Part shown: one piece after another, positions 32,206 to 41,814 of the stretch | Layout: every line of letters starts with the position of its first letter | Numbering within the stretch: the stretch's first letter is position 1 | Source: Strigamia acuminata | Taxonomy: Eukaryota; Arthropoda; Chilopoda; Geophilomorpha; Linotaeniidae | Length of the DNA stretch: 64,000 bases | Reading direction: 5' to 3' | Assembly: GCA_949358305.1 (NCBI GenBank) | Contig: OX442314.1 | Span: 1,615,087 to 1,679,086 of the forward strand | Notes under the pieces: model-generated | The model's database searches: none | Seen by the model: the letters and a program-made list of their open reading frames with translations, nothing else | Told to the model about the DNA's origin: nothing | Position numbers and translations under genes: made by a program

Positions 32206-33023
32206 TGTGGTGACCCCGCGGGTGGTCGTCCCTCCAGTGGACGCCATCCGCATGAGTCACTAGGAAAGGTCAGTTCCCTCGCGTTGGCTCCGCCTTCCCT
32301 CCCTGGGAAGCGCGTGCCCCGAGGGGGTGAGGTGGCGCGTGGCCGGCCCCCATTGGCCGAGCCAGGCCCCTCACCCTGGCCTATATCAGGTAGAGTTTCG
32401 CGCCCTACAAGCAGAACTTACACAAACGACACCAAGAACACAGCAACTACCTCACCGTCAGGCCAACTCCACCAAAAGTTAGGATTGATAGAGGACCGCT
32501 GATTCCAGTGCAACTGTAACTCTCACGAATTTACACTGTGCGTTTATTTCCCGCGAAAGCAGGAAAATAACCCTTGTGAATTCACACCGAATAACCGACC
32601 CACGGTTATTCCATCACTAAAGTGTCCGAGTGCCCTGTAAGAAACTCCTCGTTTCTGGACGGAGCCTTGCGACGCTAAAACCAACCCCTAGACAACAGGC
32701 ACGGATAGAAGACTCGAAAGAGCATTCCACCGCGTCCGTGAACGACGAATCCGTGACGAATTAACGACAACTCGAGACGCCGCCTTTGTTCCGCCGACCA
32801 CGCGGAACCGACGACGCCATCTTGGGAAATCCTTTATTCGACTCTGACCAAGTCGACTCTAGTTTTATACTGAGTGTATTTTAAGGCTTACGCCTATTGA
32901 ATAAACCTGTTTGTTCATTTACATATACTTAGTATTCATTTGGGTAATTTACATATTTAGTAGAATCACAGGTAAAGTAATACACGTTAGCTCATTAAAC
33001 CTATCACCAGGTAGGACGCGACA
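32206..33023 (+). mobile_element. 3' LTR of the gypsy element
   Basis: Starts after the polypurine tract GGGGGAGGGACG with TGTGGTGACC and ends GGTAGGACGCGACA. Shared blocks with the solo LTR at 36070 (ACCTCACCGTCAGGCC, GGATTGATAGAGGA) confirm the LTR family. A TATATCAGG box is near 32382 and AATAAA near 32899. No matching full 5' LTR is present. Confidence 0.7.
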
Positions 33024-33168
33024 ATGTACTGTCCATTGCCGAACAGCTTCAGAGCCTTGCGGGTTCTTTTTTCAATTAATATTTCGCAGTGATTGCCTCG
33101 CCTGCCATCCCGTGTAATAATGCGACAGTAGCAAATCGATCGTGGCAAATATTGCCGAACAGAACAAG

Positions 33169-33400
33169 GACTGGAGATGACGATGAAGACAGCACACTGG
33201 ATTTTGGAGCTGTTTCCGGTCGCAGACCCCGCATATTTGCGGAGTTTTATCGAGAAATTCAAGAACGATGTGGATTACATAAACACGACGGTTTCCGGGT
33301 GGCTGGAGACTCGTTCTTATCCAAAGTTGGCCGAAACTCAAAGGGCGGCGACCAAGCGCAAATTTATGCGAAGGTTTTCTTTTTGTTTTCAGTATTTTAA
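33169..33400 (+). pseudogene. RNF216/TRIAD3-like N-terminal exon, isolated copy
   Basis: Encodes ILELFPVADPAYLRSFIEKF, then a segment ending GWLETRSYPKLAETQRAATK. The spacing of LFP.vdP.yl and YPK resembles the helical segment upstream of the RING-between-RING domain in RNF216, an E3 ubiquitin ligase. A related, broken copy lies at 62750-62930. The exon ends with AGG before a T-rich run without a clear GT donor, and no other exon is nearby, so a relic is likely. Confidence 0.4.
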
Positions 33401-33546
33401 GTGGAAATAACTTTTGATTCATTTTTATTACGATTTTTCAAAAACAAAACCAAAAATAGCCAAAACTTGCCAAAATTGAACCAAAAGGGACCAATATTTC
33501 CAAACATGTGCAGAAATCGACAACAATGAGCAATAACCAACCTCAA

Positions 33547-34060
33547 TCAACCAAATAAGATGGCGAAATCATGAAAGAACAAGCGCAAACACCCCAAATA
33601 CCTCTTGCGCCTTTCAACAGCGCTCTTGGTCACTACCTTGGGGCCCATCCGGACTCGTGGGGGTCGGAAACGAGCAGCGCCTCTCGTCCATCTTGCCGTC
33701 ATCTTTTCGCTCAGCCATCCGATCGGCCCAGCCACGCTCTCGCTCTCGCTCCGCAGCAGGTGAGCCTTGCGCTTCGCCTTGTACTCGCTGATGGTCGGCA
33801 TCGCCGCTTGCTCTTCGGTGCCCTCGATTACGCCGAACGCTGTCCTGGCCTTTCGTCAGCTTCTCGTTCCATCCAGTTCTCGGGCCCGGATCCAGCCCGG
33901 GATGTTTGAAATGGCGGTGGAGATGGCGGGCCAAGCGTGCCGCCGATGATTGTGCCACACAACAAATTGAATTGCCGGCACGGATGCTGTAACGCTCCAC
34001 CAAGTTGCCTAGAAGAAACCAAATGAATTTGCGATTTCGGACGACTCGACCTGTTGTCAA
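33547..34060 (-). pseudogene. Degenerate coding-like block, minus strand
   Basis: Minus-strand frames give plausible but shifted segments (AFGVIEGTEEQAAMPTISEY, KAKRKAHLLRSESE) that suggest an old exon. The protein is not recognised and frames change, so I treat it as a relic. Confidence 0.2.
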
Positions 34061-34521
34061 GAGCTAATCGTTTTTAATCAGCTCCAATAGTTTATCTTAA
34101 ACGTTGTAAACTGCTCGTTTGACAAGCTTTAAGTTAATCTTTTAAACTTTATTTAAAAGCCAATAAAAATAATCCTTGCTTCCCTGCAATGCTTCAAAAT
34201 AATTGCTCGTCCTAAAACTAGAAATTTCAATTTCATGTTCACGAATAAACAAACGTGAAAATAAATGACATTTGATTCACGCGGCCAGGACCACGAAATA
34301 AAAATTGTTTTTTATCTTTTTTCATTTAAATTCAAGCATTTGCAATGTGCATACAGTTTGTAGTTTGTGTCTTTGTTGTATCGTGTTTAGTTCAAATATT
34401 GTCACTAGTCGGCGGTATTATGCACTTTTAGTTTCTATGGCAACCTCCTGCTTGCACTATCTGATTGTATTTTGGCCTATCTCACCTTTTCATTCTTCCT
34501 CGATTAAATACATGTTTATTA
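34061..34521. other. AT-rich spacer
   Basis: No gene or repeat recognised before the MITE. Confidence 0.4.
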
Positions 34522-35695
34522 CACTGGAAAAAAAAGCATATTTCCAAACATTTCCAAGTTGAAAATTTATATGGAAAAGTTGAATTTACTATGATGCGGA
34601 AATTTGTTGGAAATATGTTGGAAATATTTATATATTTCCAAACTTCTGAAAATGTGTAGTAAATCCTAGAGATGAAAAGTCATATTTTCAATTAGTTGTA
34701 AATCTGTTGTTTGAAATGTTGTTTCCAATCAATTTTCTTTTGGATGGAAATGTATTGTAAACTTCATTTCACAATGATTGTAAAAATAATGTAAAAGCAA
34801 GAAAATACCTGAAATTTAAATGTAACATTTAAATATCTGAAATATAACAAAAACAAGGTAAAATACAGTCAGGAACAATAAAATTGTATCAAATTTGAAC
34901 TCAGAAGAGAAAATAATGTATAAAACGGTCCAATTTCGAACCGACATGGACAATTTGAAATCGGGCCAATCAGGGCGCAGGGACGGAAAAATTCGTGTCG
35001 ATGAAACGTACCGTCGATGAAACAATCCGTCTCCAAGAGTCGGATTGTTTCATCGACGGTAATCAATGTGAGATTGATTGTATTTTTAATACAATGAATC
35101 TCAAATAGATTATTTAACAAAGAAGTTACTATTTATAGGAAGTTATGCATAAAAGTATTACAAGCCATACTAGCCTCGTGGATAGGGCAGTGGTCTTTAG
35201 AACAAAGGATCCCTGGTTCAAATCTGGCAGAGGTCAAGGTAAGAAAAAAGAAAACTATAAGATTAAAATAAATTTAAATAAAACTGCTAATAAAACATGA
35301 AAATTGTGATCAAATCAATGAAAACTAATTGTTGAATGGTGTTTGAAAAAAAAAATCAAACAGCTTTAAAAAAAAAAAAAATTGAGTTTGTGTATTTAAA
35401 TTTTTCAAAATGGAGGGTAGTAGATTTTTTTATTGGAAATATATTGAAAATATATTGGAAATATAATGGAAATACATTGGAAATATATTGTGAAATTTTA
35501 GAATTACACAATTGAAAATGTTGGTAAAGTTATTGTAAAAAAAGTCACGGAAATGGTCTCTTTCCGGATTGTAAATATGTTTGGAAAAGACTTATTTTCA
35601 ATTGTTTGTAAATCTAATTTACAAACTTGTAAAATCCATCTAACTATAAATTTACAATTCTTTACAAACGAGTAAATCTGATTTTTTTTCCAGTG
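34522..35695. mobile_element. PIF/Harbinger-like non-autonomous element, 1174 bp
   Basis: Terminal inverted repeats CACTGGAAAAAAAA and TTTTTTTTCCAGTG flanked by TTA on both sides (3-bp target duplication, as in PIF/Harbinger). The inside is AT-rich with GGAAATATATTGGAAATATA-type repeats near both ends. No transposase. Confidence 0.7.
35166..35238 (+). pseudogene. tRNA-like sequence inside the MITE
   Basis: TGGATAGGGCAGTGG resembles a pol III A box and GGTTCAAATCTGG a B box, 30 bp apart, with CCTC/GAGG able to pair as a short acceptor. At about 63 nt it is too short for a tRNA, so a tRNA pseudogene or SINE head is likelier. Confidence 0.4.
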
Positions 35696-35993
35696 TTACG
35701 TGTGAAAGGTTCCAAAGTGAAAGCAGATTAAGGTAAAGATAGGAGAATAGATAAATCACATTTTTGTTTGGGTAATATTGGATTTTTTTTTCCGGTTTAT
35801 AAAGTTCAGCGCAATCGTGCGTAGAACGTTAGGCCTAACTCTCCTAACTGAATACGACCCATTAGAGGCGATACCCTAACTTTCCCAACCGCGTTTTTTC
35901 TGTTCGGAGTGTACACATACAAATATTATTTAAAGCGTATCCAAATAAGTTAATCACTTTCGAACTAATTATTTTAATTTTTTTTCATTTCAG
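35696..35993. other. Spacer, presumed intron of the zinc-finger gene
   Basis: AT-rich, ending in a T-rich tract and CATTTCAG acceptor at 35986-35993. Confidence 0.4.
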
Positions 35994-36914
35994 AATCATT
36001 GTGTTGAAAAATCACATGACTGTCCACATGAGAATTCACACTGGAGAAAAATCATTCAAGTGCCATTTGTGGTGACCACGAGGTCACAAAAGTGTTTTAA
36101 TTAATCATAACTTAATAAATAGTAATTTTAATATTGATAGTAAAATGATTGTCAGATTATTGCGGGAAAACTAGCTATACTAGTTTTACCGTTTCTGCGG
36201 GACTGACGTGACAACGTCATAGATTTGCATAATTCCCCGAATTTATGCAAATACGTCATTTCCGGTCCAGCCACTATTTAAACCCGTATCTGACCGGAAA
36301 CCCCCACTTTATAGATACCAGAGCAACATTAGCATCACCACCTCACCGTCAGGCCGTTTTACCGGATTGATAGAGGATCGATGCCCGTTGCCAAATTCAT
36401 CTATAAATCACAGTCACAGATATTTATCGTAGCAATACTACGATAGTAATATCTACCGAAGCGAAGCGTTTGCGAACACGTGTTTCGCCAGACGCCATTA
36501 CCCTAGACAACAGAAACCACGTGTAAGACTGCCGTGCAGCAACAAATCGTATCCGCCGACAAGGATCCGAGACCACAACATTGTTAAGTATATTTGTATT
36601 ATATTACAAGTGTGAAATAAAAGGTTATTATTGTAAGATATTGTGTAAGTTTATTTACCGGAATCAAGGTTACGACACATTTGTGTGATTATTCTTGCAA
36701 TCAAAGTGGGCATTTAAGAAGACATTTATTAACCCACACTAGAGAAAAACCATTCAAGTGCCATTTGTGTCATTATTCTTGCAATCAAAGTCAGAATTTA
36801 AGAAGCCATCTATTAACCCACACCGGAGAAAAACCGTTCAAGTGTCACTTGTGTGCTTATTCGTCTAGCCGAAATGATACTTTGAAAAAACATTTAAGTA
36901 GGCACAGAAATTAA
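35994..36914 (+). pseudogene. C2H2 zinc-finger gene, last exon split by a solo LTR
   Basis: The exon encodes fingers joined by TGEKPF linkers. Part 1 (35994-36069) ends inside a finger at KCHL; part 2 (36678-36914) resumes with CDYSCNQSGHLRRH, then CHLCHYSCNQSQNLRSH and CHLCAYSSSRNDTLKKH and a stop at 36912. The 608-bp LTR between them introduces a TGA right after the junction, so the protein loses its last three fingers. DNA-binding role follows from the family. Upstream exons were not found. Confidence 0.75.
36070..36677 (+). mobile_element. Solo gypsy LTR inserted in a zinc-finger exon
   Basis: Begins TGGTGACCACG and ends TTACGACA, with CATTTG repeated at 36064-36069 and 36678-36683 as target duplication (4 bp TTTG if the end is read as CACA). 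Blocks are shared with the LTR at 32206. Contains AATAAA near 36618. Internal element lost, presumably by LTR recombination. Confidence 0.8.
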
Positions 36915-36978
36915 AAGATCTTGTAATGTTCATTCCGTTCAAAAATTTTTAATTGAAAACGGTTGATTTCTGCTTTAA

Positions 36979-37410
36979 CCCTTCCAACCCTGAGATGGGT
37001 CATTTTGTGACCCCGTTTTAAAAAAATCATTTTTTTTATAAGAAATAATTTTTTTTTTCATTTGATTTTTGCTGACTATTCTTTTGAAACATCACTAGAC
37101 ACTATACCACAGTTGAAATTTTTTTAATTTTTTAAGTTTTTTTATAATTTGAACTCAAAGTTCAACTGGGTCAAAAAAGACCCATCTTAGGAGTCCAAAG
37201 GTCATAAATGATGATCATCAGCAGGCTCCCCTAATTTCAATCATGTCCACCACGTCCATATGGCGTTCACTACATGTGTAGTTAATCTAACCCCATTGGC
37301 TAGATGTTAGGAATTCCCTAAAACCCGGATCTTGCGCATGCGCAGAATCTGGGTCATATAATGCCCATCTTAGGGAGAGATGGGAGGCAAATTCTTTCGG
37401 GTTGGAAGGG
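36979..37410. mobile_element. piggyBac-type MITE, 432 bp
   Basis: TTAA at 36975-36978 and 37411-37414 flank inverted ends CCCTTCCAACCC and GGGTTGGAAGGG. TTAA duplication with a CCC start is diagnostic of piggyBac. Inside, GATGGGTCATTTTGTGACCC and GACCCATCTTAG form inner inverted pieces. No ORF. Confidence 0.85.
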
Positions 37411-37414
37411 TTAA

Positions 37415-38352
37415 TTAGAGCAATTCAATGTTTACCCTTTTGAAAATAGCATTATCAGCTGGAAAAATTTAGAAAAAGTAAATCTGTAGATTTGTATATT
37501 TTTTTGCTTAATTTACAAGTTTTGAAAATCAAACAAAACACACGTATCTTCTTTCTGCCATTTTTAAATTGGTTTTTCCCATTTTTAACTAGATGTTACC
37601 ATGTTTAATTATTTTAAATTAGATTTTGCTGTTTTTCTTCATTTTCAATTAGATTTTGACATTTTTCTGTTTTAAATTGGAGTTTGACATTTTTCTGTGT
37701 TTTAGATTAGATTTTGTTAATTTTATTCATTTTCAATTAAAATTTGTCATTTGCCAGCTTTAAGATTTTCCAGCTTTTCTCTTTGAATGATTTTTTGGTT
37801 TTTATGTTTTTCTCATTTCATTTCCAATTTTAATAAACGATGCACACATACTTTTATGATTACAACCAGTCCGATCCGCACAGGAACCTAAAACTTCATT
37901 TATAAAATGCGTACACACACATACAAATTTTGTTCAAGGCGGATCAATGAAATCCTGTCAGATTTTAGGAAAATTCCTCCTGCTGCCGGTAGTCTGCGCT
38001 TTGCGCCGTTGCGCAGTTCGACCGCCAGGCCTTTAATGGCGTCGTTTCTCGAGTAGCGAACGTGGTAGAAATGTAAAAAACGATGGCACTGCTCGTTAAC
38101 AGCTTGCGATTCGGATCAAACACTGTTTTCAGAGACTACCGAAAGGTTCTGTTCAAGAATTGACGGAGATAGCCCGGGTTTCGTCGTACCATGGAAGAAC
38201 CGAGCGAGGACATTCGTGCAACAGGAAAGACTCGTCGCGCTTGGCCACTGTCACTCGACCCAGCCTGAGCGGCCACAACGACGGCAGTACGTGCAAATGC
38301 GGAGCTAATTCGATTGAAAATGTAATGAAAAGTCAACGTAACTTTATTTCAG
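37415..38352. other. AT-rich spacer with a possible upstream exon relic
   Basis: T-rich variants of ATTTTTCATTTTAAATTAGATTTT repeat loosely at 37600-37760 (repeat unit imperfect). From about 38070 the sequence becomes more coding-like but holds stops; it may be the decayed 5' part of the CMTR1-like gene. Confidence 0.3.
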
Positions 38353-39272
38353 ACCGTGTTTGATTCATCGGAGCCCGAAAAGCTGCGCCGAGCGAGGACT
38401 CGCTGCAATCCGTACGAAATTATCCGCAGACTCATTTTCCTAAACCGGTAAATTGCAACTCTCGAATTTTCTCTTCCTTTTGACCGTTTATTCTTACTTT
38501 CGGACAGAGAGCGGCCATGAAGATGGCCAACATGGACTGTATGTTGGAGAACATGTTCACCAACCCCCTCATCGAAACTGTAGTGAGTTTATTATTAAGA
38601 ATTAAACAAAACAAAAATTAATTAATTAATCGAAAATGAAATGAGGAAGCGGCGGTCGGATCCAACGAGCTGCTCTACTTCGCCCACATTTGCGCCGGAA
38701 GAAATGGGAAACCAAAGGTTTCGGATTCACGCTCAAAGGATCCAACGATTTCAAATTAGACGGCTTTTTCGCCGGACCACCGGGACTTTGGAACCGTACT
38801 ACGGTCGACTCTCTTCAATTGAAATGAAAACGAAAACTGAAGAAACAAATGCGCTTTTCAGGTGTCCACGGCATCAACGGCGACGGAAACATTTTTTCGC
38901 CCGGAAATTTGAGAGAATTTCGTCGTTTCGTGTTCGACAACACGGGCGTCCATTTCGTCACGGCCGACGAGGTAAAAAATAAACGAAATTTTGATAAATT
39001 TAAAATTTAAAATTTAAAATTAAAATTTGTCTTAATTCAGGGCTTTTCCGTGAAAGGTCAAGAGAACAGGCAGGAGATTTTATCGAAGCAGTTGTACCTG
39101 TGCCAGTTTGATTGCGCATTAAGGTATAGATTAAAATTAAATTAAATTTAAAAATAAATGGAATTAAATTAGGCGGCCATTTTGTGTGTAAATTGTTCGA
39201 TCTGACTGATTTATCTATTGTACAGGGTGTTCATCGCCAAACTCAACACGAGTCGTCCCGCAAATTCTGAAA
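38353..39272 (+). pseudogene. CMTR1-like cap 2'-O-methyltransferase pseudogene (intron-containing)
   Basis: Exons with proper splice signals match the FtsJ-type domain of CMTR1, the enzyme that methylates the first nucleotide of mRNA: 38353-38447 (RARTRCNPYEIIRRLIFLNR), 38510-38582 (AAMKMANMDCMLENMFTNP), about 38660-38820 (ELLYFAHICAG; LKGSNDFKLDGFFAGPPG in another frame), 38862-38970 (GVHGINGDGNIFSPGNL, GVHFVTADE), 39040-39123 ([20 protein letters not shown]) and about 39226-39272 (VFIAKL, NTSRPANSER). Frames shift inside the third exon, and the segment between the catalytic-Lys region and TSRPANSER, about 27 residues in the family, is missing. Hence a non-functional duplicate; retained introns exclude a processed copy. 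Confidence 0.75.
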
Positions 39273-39699
39273 GGTGAGCAATTTATTTCAAATTTCACAA
39301 CCGCCATCATTTTGGGTGGCGCTAGTGGGCAAACGGGATTTACATGCAGTCGTGGCTTTAAATGTGTTTGTTTATGCTGGAAAAAAACGAATTTCTCATT
39401 TCAGTTACCGGTATGTAATTAATTTTTAGCTTTTATTGAGTGTTACAGAGTCACTCTGGTGGGAATAATTATTATTAACAGAAATTTGTTGACGTCGATT
39501 CCAACCAATAGGGATGCTTTCCCTTCGCTTAGCAACAGCACGTGTTTGTGGTGTTCTTCATTCCATTTCGTGCATTTATTTGTGTTTATTTGGTCTACTG
39601 CCTCGTCAGGCCCCAAATTACAACCTATAAGCAAGGAACTGGATTCAGATTGGTTTGATTTTAGCTAATTTTGATAAACTCTTTATTCTTTGTTCTTTA
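39273..39699. other. Spacer
   Basis: No feature recognised apart from the decaying edge of the Tc1 relic. Confidence 0.3.
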
Positions 39700-39895
39700 T
39701 TCCAACTCGTTTTGAAAACACTTCCATGTTCCTTACCAAATCTGCCAGTAATGTTGGCAACCATCAGATCTGTCCATTTTGAACTTTTTTTCATCAGAAA
39801 ATATAATTTGGTGCCATTCAGCAGCCCATGTTTGGTGATCTTTGGAGGTGGTGGAAATGTTAAGTTTTGGGATGCATTCTGCTGTAAGAGAAAGA
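39700..39895 (-). pseudogene. Tc1/mariner transposase relic
   Basis: A minus-strand frame gives EWHQIIFSDEKKFKMDRSDG then CQHYW, the hallmark block of Tc1-like transposases around the second catalytic Asp (FSDEKKF). Flanking frames are shifted and stop-ridden. Only a fragment of the catalytic core remains. Confidence 0.7.
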
Positions 39896-40339
39896 CCACC
39901 TGTTGAATTTGCATAAGTTTAAATCAATACAAATTTACCAAACAAATTTCCAAAGTCCTGGATACAAGTGGATGAATAAAGTTGAGATGTTGGTGAAACT
40001 CAAAGATGGCGTTGGAGCAATTAAGAACACGACTACACGTTTTAGAGGTAAAAAGTACACTAATTTTATTCTATTTTAAACAAAGCAAAATGGGTAAAGG
40101 AATGTAGATGACACGTTTAGAGCACCAATGAAAACGGTGCTCACAAGTTAGGGAAAACCCCACTAATTAAAGGATCAACGTGGGGTAAAAACCTTGGACA
40201 AACCTGGAACAGGTCAATACACTCAAAATAGAAAATAAAACATATTGAAGCATAAAAATGAGAAATACAACAACAATATCAAAATTACTGAATTCAATTG
40301 TAAATGGTAAAATATCAATATAAAGCAATAACACATTAA

Positions 40340-41810
40340 AGGTCATGGGAAGAGAAATGAAAAATTTCTCCCAAGTGTTTGAAATAGCCTAAAAAAGGGT
40401 TATGTACCCACTTTAGTTGACAAACTTACGTGGTATTGTTTAAAACTGCTGTTTAAATTCGAACCGAGCAGTAATTGTTCCGCCATTACGATTTTCCAAA
40501 GTTTATACATACCGCCACTAGGTGGCATTATTTTTACGTCATCGACGACAAACAAGCATGGGATTTCCAGCACCGATTCGCGATTTCAGCATGTTTTTTA
40601 GTGAAAATTACCAGAAAAATAGAAAATCACAGCAAATAACCAAAAATACCAGCAAACAAAAATTTTAAAAAAATTTAAAAAAATAAAAATAGCCAAAAAT
40701 TACCAAAATAACCAAAAATTACCAAAATAACCAAAAATTACCAAAATAACCAAAAGTAACACCAAATAACAACAAAAAATTACCAAAGATAACAGAAAAT
40801 CATCAAAAATTACCAAAAAAAAATTGCAAAGAACAGCAAATAACAAAAAAAAATTGATAGTTTTAGGATTTAGTGTATTATTTTGGCGGTGATGGGTTGG
40901 CAGTAAAAACCTTAGCGGTTTGGAATGGGTGATGGTGTTGTGTTGATGTTAAACGATTTTTAAATGCAGCTGTTGTGTACTTTTTAAAAATCTTCATAAA
41001 AACCATGTTAAATCAAAATAAATTAGGCGCATTCAATTCCAAATTACCAAAATCCGATTTCCAAAACTTGATTACAGAATCGGTTTTTAACTTTGAAGGA
41101 GTTAAAAACCGATTCTATATATATTCTATATATTCAAGTTTTTGATTATCTATTTAAATTATTATTTAAAATAAATTTATTTAAGACCTGAGAATCGACC
41201 AAACACCGCCCGCATTTGTGCGATCGAATGCGGCGGGTGTTTGGCCGCATTCAATCGCGCAAATGCAGCCAAACACCCGCCGCATTTGCGCGATCGAAAG
41301 CAGCCAAACACCCGCCGCATTTGCGCGATCGAAAGCAGCCAAACACTCGCCGCTTTCGATTGCACAAATACGGCGGGTGTTTGGCTGTATTCGATCGCGC
41401 AAATGCGGCAGGTGTAAAAATCGATCGGTACTGTTTTACACCAAAAAATTTTCGGAGGTTGAAATCTTTAACAGCCATGTTTTTTTGTCAAAATATGCTG
41501 TTACCAGTTATTTTTTAAAATTTCCCGGGGGTCGAAACTTCTAAAATCAATGTTTTTTGGCCTAAAATTGGCTGGTAACACTACTTCGAATGTGTGCGTG
41601 GTGTTGTTGTTTGTCGCCGATGACGTAGCAATCCCACAATGCATTGCACAAAATGGTTCCTTTTTTGAAATGGTGATAACAAGATTTGATCATCTAAAAC
41701 AACAAATTCTTTATTATTTTGTAAGTTATTCATTTAAAATGGGTACGTAACCTTTTTAAAGGTTATTTCAAAGCTATTAGAGAAATTTTTCATTTCTCTT
41801 CCCATGACCT
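40340..41810. mobile_element. TTAA-flanked long-TIR element, 1471 bp
   Basis: Inverted ends AGGTCATGGGAAGAGAAATG (and about 50 bp more, imperfect) at 40340 and, as complement, ending 41810, flanked by TTAA at 40336-40339 and 41811-41814. The duplication is piggyBac-like although the ends do not start with CCC. Inside lie A-rich repeats of ACCAAAAATT at 40620-40800 and a CpG-rich tandem block at 41200-41420. No ORF. Confidence 0.7.
41195..41422. repeat. CpG-rich tandem/inverted repeat inside the TTAA element
   Basis: Units of about 34 bp combine GCGCGATCGAA, CGCATTTG and AAACACCCGCCG in both orientations. A similar unit built on CGAATGCGGCC appears in the MITE at 59557. An upstream GGCGCATTCAATTC (41026) resembles that MITE's terminus. 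Confidence 0.65.
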
Positions 41811-41814
41811 TTAA

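Noticed and set aside
39443-39914. Minus-strand ORF of 89 codons as a gene
   Set aside because: The Tc1 signature lies in a neighbouring frame; the listed frame is a shadow.
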